Source of the DNA: SYFI01 sp046095485
GTDB lineage: Bacteria > Actinomycetota > Thermoleophilia > Miltoncostaeales > Miltoncostaeaceae
NCBI GenBank assembly: GCA_046095485.1
Contig: JBJTJN010000059.1
Coordinates: 1-64,000 of the forward strand
Reading direction: 5' to 3'
DNA length: 64,000 nucleotides
Shown here: positions 39,217 to 48,495 of the stretch, piece by piece
Position numbering within the stretch: the first letter of the stretch is position 1
Layout: every line of letters starts with the position of its first letter
Notes under the pieces: model-generated
What the model was told of the DNA's origin: nothing
Database searches by the model: none
Seen by the model: only the letters and a program-made list of their open reading frames with translations
Position numbers and translations under genes: made by a program

Positions 39217-42207
39217 ACGGTCCTGTGCGGGGCAGATCATGTTGAAGTCGCACGTGCGGCACGCCCACCCCGGGGTGGGATCGAACTGGCCGGCCGATAT
39301 TGAGTCGGCCACCTCGCGCACCTGCTCCATGGCCTCGGCGCGCTCCTGGCCGTCGGGGCTCACCGGGCGCGTCTCGGCGTCGAGCACGTACTCCAGCACC
39401 GCGCCGCGGGGCTCGATGCCCCAGGCGTCGCGCGCGCCCTCGATGTAGGTGATCAGCACCAGCCGCCCGGCGTCAGTCTCGCGGAAGGGCGCGCGGCCAC
39501 TCTTGTAGTCGACCAGCTGGTGGCCGCCCTGCGGGTGGGAGTCGATGCGGTCGATGCGCCCGTGCACCACGTGCGGGCCCACCTTCAGGCTGAACGCGCG
39601 CTCCACGCCCACCGGGCGCACGCCGCTCTTCCTCACCCGGTCGAGGTACTTGGGCACGTTCTCGCGCACGCGGTCCATGGCCTGCTGGCCCACCGCGGTG
39701 TCGGCCGCGCCGCGGCGCTTCATCTCCACGGCGAAGCGGGCGATCACCTTGTCGGCGCCGTCATCCGGCACGCCCTCGCGAAAGCACGCCTCGAGCGCCG
39801 CGTGGATGGAGTTGCCGATCGCCCGGTTGGGGTCCCACCGCGGCGGCACGCGGTCGACCGATGCGAAGCGGTAGGCCAGGGGGCAGCCCATGTAGCGCGC
39901 GATGTCGGTGGGGCTGAGCTGCAGGCCCGGGCGGGGCACGCGGGGCTCGGGAGCAGGCGGATCGGTGGCCACGGGCCCGGCCAGCACGTCGGCGCGCGCA
40001 GCCACCAGCGCGCGGGCGGCCTCGGCGGCGTCCTCCACCAGCGCCGCCACGTCGCCGTTGCCCCCGGCCGCTGCCTCAGCCCCCGCCTCGGCCCCAGCCG
40101 CGGCCTCGGCCGCGCGGTTCACCGCATCTTCAAGGCGCGACCTGGCCGTGGCCACGGCGTCGAGCACCGCGCGATCGGGCGCGGCGCCCACCTCGACGTA
40201 CGCGGGATCGCCCACCGCGGCGCGTGCCTGCTCATAGAACGCCGACGGCCTCTGCCCCATTCCGTTGTCGCCGGCGCGGTAGGCCGAGAGGTACAAGTGC
40301 CGGCGCGCGCGGGGCATGGCCACGTAGGCCTGGCGGCGCTGCTCGGCCTCGTGGGCGTCCTTGCCGCGCGGCAGGGCCTCGGGCAGCAGGGCGTCGGGGA
40401 TGTCCGTGCGGCCCCTGTCACGACCCGGGAAGTTGAAGTGCACCATGCCGAGCACCCACACGGCGTCGAACTCCAGCCCCTTGGACTGGTGGATGGTCAT
40501 CACCTGCACGCCGAGGCGCTCCGGCGCGCCGCCCGATGCCCGGAACCCCACGCCCGCAAGGCCGTCGAGGCGGCGAACGAGACCCGTGGCGTCGATGCCG
40601 GGCGCCGATTCGGTGATCTCCCTTGCCAGCCGCTCCAGCGATGCCAGGTCGGCCAGGCGCGCGGCGCCCTCCGCGCCGCCCAGGGACAGCGCCCGCACGC
40701 GGATGCCCGTGCGGTCGAGCACCTCGCGCACCAGGTCGAGCGGGGCGCCCACGGCGGCCGTGCGCCCGAGATCCTCCAGCAGCTCCCGTGCCCCGGGCCC
40801 CTCGGCCAGGTCGGCCAGCGGGCCGGTGATGTGCCGCCCCTCGGCCGCCGCCTCGCTCACCACCTGCGCGGCCGGGGCCCAGGGAAGGCCCAGCGATGGG
40901 TCTGCCGCCACGCGCAGGTGCGCGATGGAGTCGGTGGGGTCGGTGGCCGCGCGCATCCATGCAAGCGCCAGGCGCACCTCGCGCCGGTCGAACAGGTCGG
41001 TGCCGCCGTGCACCTGGTGGGGTATTCCCGCCTGCTCGAGTTCGGCCACGATCGCGCGGCCCTCGGTGCGCACGGCCTTCATGAGCACCGCCATCTCCTC
41101 GTATGGCGTGCCCTCGTCGGCCAGGCGCAGTATCTCGGCGGCCACGGCGCGCGCCTGCCCGGCGGGGTCGGGCGACATCCAGAACTCCGGCATGGGGCCC
41201 GTGGCGTCGGGCAGGGCCTTCAGCACCTTGGGCTCGCGCGCCACGATGGGCTCCACCACCGCGTGCGCGGCATCGAGGATGCTCTGCGTGGACCGGTGAT
41301 TCAGCTCGAGCCGCACCACCGGTGCCTCGGGGAACTTCAGCCGGAAGTCGGCCATGTTCTTGGCCGACGCCCCGCGAAAGCGGTAGATGCCCTGGTCGTC
41401 ATCGCCCACCACCACCAGGGAGTCCGCCTTGGCGCTGACCATGTAGAGCAGCTCGGCCTGGGCATGGTTGGTGTCCTGGAACTCGTCCACCAGCACGTGC
41501 CGTGCGCGCGATCGCGCGATGTCGAGAAGGTCGGCATGCTCGGCCAGCAGGTCGATGGCGCGGGTGATCTGCCGGCCGAAGTCCTCGAGGCCCAGCTCGG
41601 CCAGCCACTCGTCGTGCAGCCGGAACACCCGGGCGAACTCCACCTCGCGCCGGGCGTCGGCGGCGTCGCGGCTGCGTCGGGCGCCGTCGAGCGCCGCCTG
41701 GGCCCACGATGCATACCGGCGCGGGTCAACCCGCTCGTCGCGGCAGCGGTCGATGCGGTCGATGAACCCGCGCACCACCTGCACGGGGTTGGTGCGAAGG
41801 TCGTGCTCGCGGTCCACCAGTTGCAGATCCGCCAGCCGGTCGAGCAGCACGAGCACGCGCTCCTCGGTGCCGGCGGGCTGCAGCACCGGCGCCAGGTCGC
41901 GATCGGTGCCGAGCGTGCGCACCAGGTCGAGGGCGTACGAGTGGAAGGTGGTCACCCGCAGGGTCTCGTGGCTGCCGGGGATCATCGCCTCGGCGCGCTC
42001 GCGCAGCTCGGCCGCGGCCTTGGCGCTGAACGTGAGCGCCAGGATTTCCCCGGGGTCGGCCCCCTCATTCACCAGCCATGCGAGCCGGTTGCACAGCACG
42101 CGGGTCTTCCCCGCTCCCGCCCCGGCGAGCACCAGCAGGGGCCCGCCCGCATGGGTGACGGCCTCGGCCTGCTGGGGTGTGAGGTCCTCGATCAAAGGAC
42201 GCCCCAT
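39214..42207 (-). CDS. UvrD/Rep-type helicase with C-terminal Fe-S RecB-like nuclease
   Basis: A 997-residue superfamily 1A helicase fused to a nuclease. Helicase motifs: LTPQQAEAVTH (Q motif), AGAGAGKT (about 28-35, motif I), LVDEFQDTNHAQ (II), VVGDDDQGIYRFRGA (III), LELNHRST (IV), VMTIHQSKGLEFDAVWV (V) and VAMPRARRHLYLS (VI, with MPR in place of VTR). After an Ala/Glu-rich linker (about 690-750) comes a PD-(D/E)XK domain: HGRIDRID and LVDYKSGRAP. Cysteines in YMGCPLAY and near the end (ACRTCDFNMIC) match the AddB/Cas4-type [4Fe-4S] staple. The enzyme probably unwinds and trims double-strand ends, like actinobacterial AdnAB relatives. ATG 42207. Confidence 0.9.
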   Translation of the reverse strand: MGRPLIEDLTPQQAEAVTHAGGPLLVLAGAGAGKTRVLCNRLAWLVNEGADPGEILALTFSAKAAAELRERAEAMIPGSHETLRVTTFHSYALDLVRTLGTDRDLAPVLQPAGTEERVLVLLDRLADLQLVDREHDLRTNPVQVVRGFIDRIDRCRDERVDPRRYASWAQAALDGARRSRDAADARREVEFARVFRLHDEWLAELGLEDFGRQITRAIDLLAEHADLLDIARSRARHVLVDEFQDTNHAQAELLYMVSAKADSLVVVGDDDQGIYRFRGASAKNMADFRLKFPEAPVVRLELNHRSTQSILDAAHAVVEPIVAREPKVLKALPDATGPMPEFWMSPDPAGQARAVAAEILRLADEGTPYEEMAVLMKAVRTEGRAIVAELEQAGIPHQVHGGTDLFDRREVRLALAWMRAATDPTDSIAHLRVAADPSLGLPWAPAAQVVSEAAAEGRHITGPLADLAEGPGARELLEDLGRTAAVGAPLDLVREVLDRTGIRVRALSLGGAEGAARLADLASLERLAREITESAPGIDATGLVRRLDGLAGVGFRASGGAPERLGVQVMTIHQSKGLEFDAVWVLGMVHFNFPGRDRGRTDIPDALLPEALPRGKDAHEAEQRRQAYVAMPRARRHLYLSAYRAGDNGMGQRPSAFYEQARAAVGDPAYVEVGAAPDRAVLDAVATARSRLEDAVNRAAEAAAGAEAGAEAAAGGNGDVAALVEDAAEAARALVAARADVLAGPVATDPPAPEPRVPRPGLQLSPTDIARYMGCPLAYRFASVDRVPPRWDPNRAIGNSIHAALEACFREGVPDDGADKVIARFAVEMKRRGAADTAVGQQAMDRVRENVPKYLDRVRKSGVRPVGVERAFSLKVGPHVVHGRIDRIDSHPQGGHQLVDYKSGRAPFRETDAGRLVLITYIEGARDAWGIEPRGAVLEYVLDAETRPVSPDGQERAEAMEQVREVADSISAGQFDPTPGWACRTCDFNMICPAQDR

Positions 42208-42229
42208 GCTAAGCCGCGAGCCGGACGAA

Positions 42230-42298
42230 CCCCGGTGTCAGGCACTTAACCGAGGGTCACAGAACTCGCGCGGGTTGGTTGGGTGCCTGACACCGGGG
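42230..42298. repeat. Intergenic inverted repeat with GGTGTCAGGCAC arms
   Basis: CCCCGGTGTCAGGCAC (42230-42245) and its exact complement GTGCCTGACACCGGGG (42283-42298) form a perfect 16-bp stem enclosing 37 bases. It lies between the lipoprotein stop (42300) and the helicase start. It may be a REP-like element or a terminator for the lipoprotein gene. Confidence 0.7.
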
Positions 42299-42299
42299 G

Positions 42300-42905
42300 C
42301 TAGCGATCCCGGAAGACCACAGTGAAGTGGGGTATGCCTCCGCGCACGGACTCGAGCGCGATGGTGGTGGTGAAGGGCAGTTCCGCGCCCTGATCATCCG
42401 TCCTGAACACCGTCGAGTTTCCCGGGTCGGAAAGCGAGACCGAATCGTTGAAGCCCGACGAGCAGCAGTACACGAGGTCCGATCCCACGTTCCTGTTCTT
42501 GAAGCCGAGGTACTGGCGCGCGACGTCATCGGGCTCACCCCGCTTCCACGTGATGCCCGTCTTGAGGTCGATGCCTCCCGACCAGCCGCCCGAGCACCTC
42601 TGTGTAGCGGGGGCGCTCTTCGCCGGCAGCGTGAATCGGTCGTAGCGCTCCTGCTGCTGCCGGGTGATCCACGCGTTGCCGTTAAGCGGGTACGAGCTCT
42701 CATTGGTGAAGTTGACGACGACGAGGTCGGTTGGGGCGAAGTAGCCGCTGCACACGCGCTGGTTCGCGGGCTCCGCGGCCCCCGATGCGTTCTTCGTAGC
42801 CGTGGTCGGAGTCGACGGCGAGGAATCGCCGCAACCAGAGACGAGGCCAGCGGCGACAGTCGCGGCCAGCACGAGCGCGATGAGTGATGCTTGGGGCGAG
42901 CGCAC
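42300..42905 (-). CDS. Lipoprotein with Cys-rich exported domain
   Basis: A 201-residue lipoprotein from GTG 42905, chosen because GGAGGAC lies about nine bases upstream and the signal peptide then has normal length. The lipobox is LVSGC (Cys25), followed by a Ser/Thr/Pro tether. The globular part has cysteines in VCSGYF, RCSGGW and YCCSSG, consistent with disulfides outside the cell, and ends in a beta-rich HFTVVFRDR. It contains VNFTNESSYPLNGNAWI, reminiscent of small beta-sandwich proteins. No named family is recognised. The helicase gene follows on the same strand beyond a strong inverted repeat. Confidence 0.75.
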   Translation of the reverse strand: MRSPQASLIALVLAATVAAGLVSGCGDSSPSTPTTATKNASGAAEPANQRVCSGYFAPTDLVVVNFTNESSYPLNGNAWITRQQQERYDRFTLPAKSAPATQRCSGGWSGGIDLKTGITWKRGEPDDVARQYLGFKNRNVGSDLVYCCSSGFNDSVSLSDPGNSTVFRTDDQGAELPFTTTIALESVRGGIPHFTVVFRDR

Positions 42906-43035
42906 GGCGACGTCCTCCGTATTTGGCACAGGGTTGAGACACTGTACCGGACCCCGTGACGTGCCGGTGGCCCAGAGCCGCACGGCACGGATGACCGAGC
43001 GCTGGAACGCCGGCGCCCGCCGTCACCGCGCCAGG

Positions 43036-43041
43036 TAGTGT
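43036..43041 (+). promoter_or_regulatory. -10 element TAGTGT of the DUF1015 gene
   Basis: TAGTGT ends eight bases before GTG 43050; no ribosome-binding site lies between. Confidence 0.45.
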
Positions 43042-43049
43042 GCCGCCAC

Positions 43050-44291
<1,242 letters not shown>

Positions 44292-44310
44292 CGCCTCGGA
44301 CGCCGCCTGG

Positions 44311-45114
44311 GTGGACGTGCTCACCCGTGCCGCCGATAGGGCGTCCGCGGCCGTGGCGCTGATCCCGCCCCACGAGCGGGGCACCGAGGTGGGCCAGGGC
44401 CAGGGCGGCGACACCACGCTGGTCATCGACCGCGACGCCGAGGCGGCGATCATCGACGTGCTCGAGCAGGCCCACGCGGACGGCATGCGATTCGACCTGA
44501 TCTCGGAGGAAGTGGGCGAGCGATCCTTCGGCGGCGACGGCGCGCTGGTGATCGTCGACCCCATCGACGGCAGCCGCAACGCCCGCCGTGGCCTGCCGGA
44601 GTTCGCGGTGTCGCTGGCGGTCACCGACGGGCCCCGGCTGTCGGACGTGCGCGTGGGGCTCCTGCGACACCTCGGCACCGGCGAGACCGTGGTGGCCGTG
44701 CGCGGGCAGGGCGTGATGGTGGACGGCCAGCCCATGCGCACCCGGGAGTACCGCGGGCTGTGGCTCACGGTGGTGGAGGGCGCGTCGCCCCGCAGGCTCA
44801 CGGCGGCGATGGACCACCTGGCACATGCCAGCCGCATCCGCAGCCTGGGATCGCTGGCGCTGTCGATCGAATACGTGGCGCTGGGGCGGCTCGACGGGCT
44901 CGCCGTGCTGCGCCCGGGGCGCATCGTGGACATCGCCGCGGCGATCCTCATCGCCACGGAGGCCGGGGTGATCGTCACCGACGAGCACGGCATGCCGCTG
45001 GATGCGGTGGCCGACATGGACTGGCGCGGGGCCATGGCCGTGGCGAGGGTGCCGCGCGATGTGGCGGCGCTCACGGCCGCGGTGCGCGCGGCACTCGAGG
45101 CGGGGAGCCGCTGA
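44311..45114 (+). CDS. Inositol-monophosphatase-family protein
   Basis: About 267 residues from GTG 44311 (an upstream TTG at 44266 is possible). Metal-site motifs are present: ISEEVGE (the EE motif), VDPIDGSRNARRG (family DPIDGT), and a weaker C-terminal VDIAAAILIATEAG in place of WDxAAGxxLxxEAGG. The changes GS for GT and loss of W-D at the second site suggest an altered substrate. Family members dephosphorylate inositol phosphate, fructose-1,6-bisphosphate or PAP. It is followed by a TGATG-overlapping 55-residue membrane protein. Confidence 0.8.
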   Translation: MDVLTRAADRASAAVALIPPHERGTEVGQGQGGDTTLVIDRDAEAAIIDVLEQAHADGMRFDLISEEVGERSFGGDGALVIVDPIDGSRNARRGLPEFAVSLAVTDGPRLSDVRVGLLRHLGTGETVVAVRGQGVMVDGQPMRTREYRGLWLTVVEGASPRRLTAAMDHLAHASRIRSLGSLALSIEYVALGRLDGLAVLRPGRIVDIAAAILIATEAGVIVTDEHGMPLDAVADMDWRGAMAVARVPRDVAALTAAVRAALEAGSR

Positions 45115-45281
45115 TGCTGTTGAACATCGCAATCGGCCTGCTGGTGGCAGGCGTGGTGCTGCTGGTGCTGCGGTTGCTGCTTCGCACCGCCCTGGGGCTC
45201 GGGAAGTTCCTGGTGATCGTGGGCGTGCTGCTCATCGTGGCGGCAGCCGTCCTCGGCCTCATCCACCCGTTCTCGTCCTAG
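45114..45281 (+). CDS. Small two-helix membrane protein
   Basis: A 55-residue protein that is almost entirely two hydrophobic helices (NIAIGLLVAGVVLLVLRLLL and GKFLVIVGVLLIVAAAVLGLI) joined by a short basic loop RTALG. ATG 45114 overlaps the preceding stop (TGATG), which is the main evidence for translation. No family is recognised. It is probably in the cytoplasmic membrane. The next gene has its own TAGGCT promoter element overlapping this stop codon. Confidence 0.65.
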   Translation: MLLNIAIGLLVAGVVLLVLRLLLRTALGLGKFLVIVGVLLIVAAAVLGLIHPFSS

Positions 45282-45284
45282 GCT
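45279..45284 (+). promoter_or_regulatory. -10 element TAGGCT of the 45293 gene
   Basis: TAGGCT begins with the TAG stop codon of the preceding gene and ends eight bases before GTG 45293. Confidence 0.45.
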
Positions 45285-45292
45285 CTCAGGTC

Positions 45293-45637
45293 GTGGACCA
45301 CCAGTACCACGACCCGACCAGCGAGGCGGACGTCCAGGCGGAGTACGCCCGGCAGGAGAAGCTCACCCGCAAGGTGGCGCGCGGCCTGCTGGTGTTCGCG
45401 ATCGTCTGGCTGCCGGCGCTGCTCATCGTTCCCGAGGTGTTCAAGACCGGCGCCATCGCGTCGCTGGCGCTGTCCACCATCGCAGCGGTGGCCGTGATGA
45501 TCATCGTGGAGCACACCTGGATGAAGCCGCGGGCGGATGAGCGCAACCGCTACGGCTACCGCCCGCCGCCGCCGCGCGAGTACCAGGCGCCGGTGTCGCG
45601 CTTCCTGCGCGACCTGCGCGACCAGGTTCAGAAGTAG
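45293..45637 (+). CDS. Small membrane protein of unknown function
   Basis: A 114-residue protein with a charged cytoplasmic N-terminus (HQYHDPTSEADVQAEYARQEKLTRK), two membrane helices (LLVFAIVWLPALLIVPEVF and IASLALSTIAAVAVMIIVEH) and a basic, Pro/Tyr-rich tail (YGYRPPPPREYQAPVSRFLRDLRDQVQK). Both ends should face the cytoplasm. It starts at GTG 45293 and appears leaderless. No family is recognised; the neighbouring 55-residue protein has similar topology. Confidence 0.65.
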   Translation: MDHQYHDPTSEADVQAEYARQEKLTRKVARGLLVFAIVWLPALLIVPEVFKTGAIASLALSTIAAVAVMIIVEHTWMKPRADERNRYGYRPPPPREYQAPVSRFLRDLRDQVQK

Positions 45638-45684
45638 CCGACTGACGGGCGACCGCAGTCGCCCGTGATCGCGATGCACCGCGA

Positions 45685-45690
45685 TACGCT
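45685..45690 (+). promoter_or_regulatory. -10 element TACGCT of the clgR-clpP operon
   Basis: TACGCT, then TTGAGC, then GTG 45697: a six-base spacer with no ribosome-binding site. Confidence 0.55.
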
Positions 45691-45696
45691 TTGAGC

Positions 45697-46116
45697 GTGC
45701 AGATGTCCGCTCAGAGCGAACAGACCATCGGAATCACCCTCGGGGAGGCCCTTCGTGCCTACCGCGAGGACGCCGGCCTGTCGCTCCGGGCCGCCGCGGA
45801 GCGCGCCGGAATGAGTGCGGCGCACCTCTCCGAGGTGGAACGGGGGCTCAAGGAGCCGTCGTTCGGGGCGCTCTCGCGCATTGCCGATGCCGTCGGCGTG
45901 GGGGCGGGCGAGGTGTTCCTCGACCTGGCCATCGCGCTCGGCGCGGCACCGCCACGGCCGGCACGGCGCCCCATGGGCTTCGCGCCCGACCCGATCGACG
46001 AGATCGAGTGGGCCGCCGGCCGCCTGCACCAGGACGACCTGCGGGCCCTCGCGGCCTTCGGCGCCTTCCTGGCAACACAGAATCCGACGAACGACCAAGG
46101 AGTCACCACCACATGA
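45697..46116 (+). CDS. XRE/ClgR-like transcriptional regulator
   Basis: A 139-residue regulator from GTG 45697 (ATG 45703 possible). Residues of about 12-68 are a helix-turn-helix of the Cro/CI type: LGEALRAYREDAGLSLRAAAERAGMSAAHLSEVERGLKEPSFGALSRIADAVGV. The rest is a short C-terminal region ending QNPTNDQGVTTT. Length and domain position match ClgR, the actinobacterial activator of clp genes and itself a Clp substrate. The stop overlaps the clpP start (ATGA), so this regulator and the protease are made from one message. That linkage supports a ClgR-type role; in many actinobacteria clgR lies apart from clpP. Confidence 0.8.
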   Translation: MQMSAQSEQTIGITLGEALRAYREDAGLSLRAAAERAGMSAAHLSEVERGLKEPSFGALSRIADAVGVGAGEVFLDLAIALGAAPPRPARRPMGFAPDPIDEIEWAAGRLHQDDLRALAAFGAFLATQNPTNDQGVTTT

Positions 46117-46697
46117 GCCCGCTCATCCCGATGGTCATCGAGCAGACCGCCCGCGGCGAGCGCTCGTTCGACATCTACTCGCGCCTGCTCAACGAGCGCA
46201 TCATCTTCCTGGGCACCCCGGTGGATGACCAGATCGCGAACCTGATCGTCGCGCAGCTGCTGCACCTCGAAAGCGAGGACCCCGACAAGGACATCTCGCT
46301 CTACATCAACTCGCCCGGAGGCTCGGTGTACGCCGGCCTGGCGATCTACGACACCATGAACTTCATCAAGCCCGACGTGCAGACCATCTGCTGCGGCATC
46401 GCCATGAGCATGGGCGCCCTGCTGCTGGCCGGCGGCGCGGCGGGCAAGCGCATGGCGCTGCCGAACAGCCGCATCCTGATCCACCAGGTGCTCTCGGGCT
46501 TCCAGGGCCAGGCCACCGACATCGAGATCCACGCACGCGAGACGCTCAACCTGCGCGCGCGCCTCGACCAGATCCTCGCGCACCACACCGGCAAGACCGA
46601 GGAGCAGATCCACATCGACTCCGAGCGCGACCGCTTCTTCACCGCCGAGGAGGCCAAGGAGTACGGGCTCGTCGATCGCGTGATCGAGAGCCACTAG
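46113..46697 (+). CDS. clpP: ATP-dependent Clp protease proteolytic subunit
   Basis: A 194-residue ClpP. Catalytic Ser99 is in GIAMSMGALLL, His124 in RILIHQVLSG, and the Asp lies in the segment around SERDRFF; YINSPGGSVYAGLAIYD is the family's handle-region signature. ClpP forms tetradecameric degradation chambers for ClpX or ClpC. The ATGA overlap with the ClgR-like gene fixes ATG 46113. Actinobacteria often have two adjacent clpP genes; only one is here. A palindromic element follows the stop codon. Confidence 0.96.
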   Translation: MSPLIPMVIEQTARGERSFDIYSRLLNERIIFLGTPVDDQIANLIVAQLLHLESEDPDKDISLYINSPGGSVYAGLAIYDTMNFIKPDVQTICCGIAMSMGALLLAGGAAGKRMALPNSRILIHQVLSGFQGQATDIEIHARETLNLRARLDQILAHHTGKTEEQIHIDSERDRFFTAEEAKEYGLVDRVIESH

Positions 46698-46701
46698 CAA
46701 C

Positions 46702-46759
46702 GCGCGACCCCTGGTGAGAGTCACCGGGCCCGTTCGGTGACTGTCACCGGGGGTTGCGC
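46702..46759. repeat. Intergenic palindromic repeat related to the ThyX-gene insertions
   Basis: The arms at 46702-46725 and 46736-46759 are inverted complements with few mismatches and contain GGTGACTGTCACC. The core GTTCGGTGACTGTCACCGGGG resembles copy B in the ThyX-like gene. It starts five bases after the clpP stop and may also terminate that transcript. Confidence 0.7.
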
Positions 46760-46762
46760 CCC

Positions 46763-46768
46763 TAGCCT
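46763..46768 (+). promoter_or_regulatory. -10 element TAGCCT of the ABC exporter operon
   Basis: TAGCCT ends seven bases before GTG 46776, directly after the palindromic repeat. Confidence 0.6.
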
Positions 46769-46775
46769 CTCCCGC

Positions 46776-47681
46776 GTGAGCGATGTCGCCGCCATTCGTG
46801 CAACCGGACTCGGGAAGTCGTACGGGTCGGGGGTGATGGCCCTCGAGGGCGTGGACCTCGAGGTGGCGCAGGGGGAGCGCATCGGGTTCCTCGGGCCGAA
46901 TGGCGCCGGGAAGACCACCTTCATCCGCTGCGCGCTCGGGGTGCTCAGGCCCACGACGGGCACCGTGCAGATACTCGGGCACGACATCACGCATGACCGC
47001 CTGGCGGCGCTCGGCGAGGTGGGGTACGTGCCCGGCGACCTGGGGATGATCCGCCAGGTGTCGGGCGCGCGCATGCTCGATGCCCTGGCGCGCCTGCACC
47101 CCCGGCCGCCCGTGCTGCGCGACCAGCTGCTGTCGGCGCTCGAGCTGTCGGAGGCCGACCTGCGCCGGCGAATCCGCGAGTACTCCACCGGCATGCGGCA
47201 GAAGCTCGGGCTCGTGGCCGCGCTGCAGCACGACCCGCCGGTGATCATCCTCGACGAGCCCACCGCCGGGCTCGATCCGGTGATGCAGGCCCGCCTGCTG
47301 GGCGTGCTGGACGACCGCGCGCGCGCCGGGCGCACGGTGTTCTTCTCGAGCCATGTGCTGGGCGAGGTGGATGAGCTCTGCGACCGCGTGGCGATGGTGC
47401 GCGGCGGCAAGCTGCTGCTGGTGCGCGACGTGGATGAGCTGCGCAAGGCGCGCGTGCGCACCGTGGAGGTGCTGTTCGACGCCGAGGTGGACCCGGCCAC
47501 GTATGCGGTGGACGGCATGGGCGAGGTGAGCGTGGAGGGCCACGTGCACCACTTCACGATGTCGGGCGACCCCGGTCCGCTGCTGGCAGGCCTCGCCCCC
47601 CTTGCCCCCCGCGACATCACCATCGAGGCCGCACGGCTCGAAGATGTGTTCCGCGCCCTCTACCTGGGGGACGGCGACTGA
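46776..47681 (+). CDS. ABC-2-type exporter ATP-binding protein
   Basis: A 301-residue ATPase: Walker A GPNGAGKTT, signature YSTGMRQKLG, Walker B VIILDEPTAGLDP, and SSHVLGEV (H loop region). A C-terminal extension of about 80 residues (RTVEVLFDAEVDP...) is typical of DrrA/NatA-like exporter ATPases. GTG 46776 is set by the TAGCCT element and lack of homology upstream. The permease starts within the stop codon (TGATG). The substrate is unknown; drug, lipid or sodium export are all possible in this family. Confidence 0.9.
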   Translation: MSDVAAIRATGLGKSYGSGVMALEGVDLEVAQGERIGFLGPNGAGKTTFIRCALGVLRPTTGTVQILGHDITHDRLAALGEVGYVPGDLGMIRQVSGARMLDALARLHPRPPVLRDQLLSALELSEADLRRRIREYSTGMRQKLGLVAALQHDPPVIILDEPTAGLDPVMQARLLGVLDDRARAGRTVFFSSHVLGEVDELCDRVAMVRGGKLLLVRDVDELRKARVRTVEVLFDAEVDPATYAVDGMGEVSVEGHVHHFTMSGDPGPLLAGLAPLAPRDITIEAARLEDVFRALYLGDGD

Positions 47682-48475
47682 TGCGCGTGGTGCTCTCCCT
47701 CGCCCTGCTTCGCTCGCTGCGCCGCACGCTGCTGCTGGGCCTCGCCCTGGGCGCGTTCCTCTTCCTCGTGGGGCTCTCGTACTCGTCGGTGGACGAGAAC
47801 CAGATCCGCAGCCTCGTGGAGTCGCTGCCGCCCGCGCTGCAGGCCTTCGTGAAGGGATCGGACATCGCGAGCCCGTCGGGCTACCTGGGGTCCACCTTCA
47901 TCCACCCGATCACGCTCTCGCTCATGGCCGCCGCGGGGATCGCGGGGGGAGCCGCGTCGGCACGCGACGTGGAGACCGGCGTGGCCGAGCTGATGCTCTC
48001 GCGTCCGCTTCGCCGCACGTCCTGGCTCGGCGCCGAGCTGATCGCGATGCTCGTGCAGGTGACCATCGTGGCCGTGATGGGGCTCATCGGTGCGCTCATC
48101 GCCATCTCCACCGTCGACGCCCTCGCGCCCGTTTCGGCCGGCTCGCTGTTCCTCACCGCCGTGCCGCTGTGGCTGCTGTTCGCAGGCATCGGAGCGGTGA
48201 CGGCCCTGGCCGCGTCGTTCTCGCGCACGGGGGCCAAGGCCATCGGCTGGGGTACGGCCTTCGCGCTGGTGGCCTACGCGCTCGACTACCTGGCCCAGGT
48301 GTGGGGCGTGGCCGAGCCCCTCGGCCCGCTGTCGGTGATGCACTGGTACCGGCCCGCGAGCATCCTCGGCCAGGGCACCGTGCCCGGTTCGACCTGGGTG
48401 GTGCTGATCGGGGTGGCCGTGGTTGCGGCCGGCCTGGCCCTGGCCGTCACCTCACGGCGCGAGGTTGCGCCCTGA
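47681..48475 (+). CDS. ABC-2-type exporter permease
   Basis: A 264-residue protein with six hydrophobic segments (LLLGLALGAFLFLVGLSY, TFIHPITLSLMAAAGIAGGAA, ELIAMLVQVTIVAVMGLIGAL, SLFLTAVPLWLLFAGIG, IGWGTAFALVAYALDYLAQV, TWVVLIGVAVVAAGLALAV). The SARDVETGVAELMLSRPLRRTSWLGAE stretch between segments 2 and 3 is a characteristic coupling loop of ABC-2 permeases. Coupled to the ATPase by a one-base overlap, it forms a two-gene exporter. Confidence 0.88.
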   Translation: MRVVLSLALLRSLRRTLLLGLALGAFLFLVGLSYSSVDENQIRSLVESLPPALQAFVKGSDIASPSGYLGSTFIHPITLSLMAAAGIAGGAASARDVETGVAELMLSRPLRRTSWLGAELIAMLVQVTIVAVMGLIGALIAISTVDALAPVSAGSLFLTAVPLWLLFAGIGAVTALAASFSRTGAKAIGWGTAFALVAYALDYLAQVWGVAEPLGPLSVMHWYRPASILGQGTVPGSTWVVLIGVAVVAAGLALAVTSRREVAP

Positions 48476-48495
48476 GGTGACGACCCGGCCGGGCG

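Noticed and set aside
39520..42249. A very long open frame antisense to the helicase gene.
   Set aside because: High GC at third positions leaves the antisense frame free of stops. The product has no domain pattern, while the sense strand has every helicase motif.
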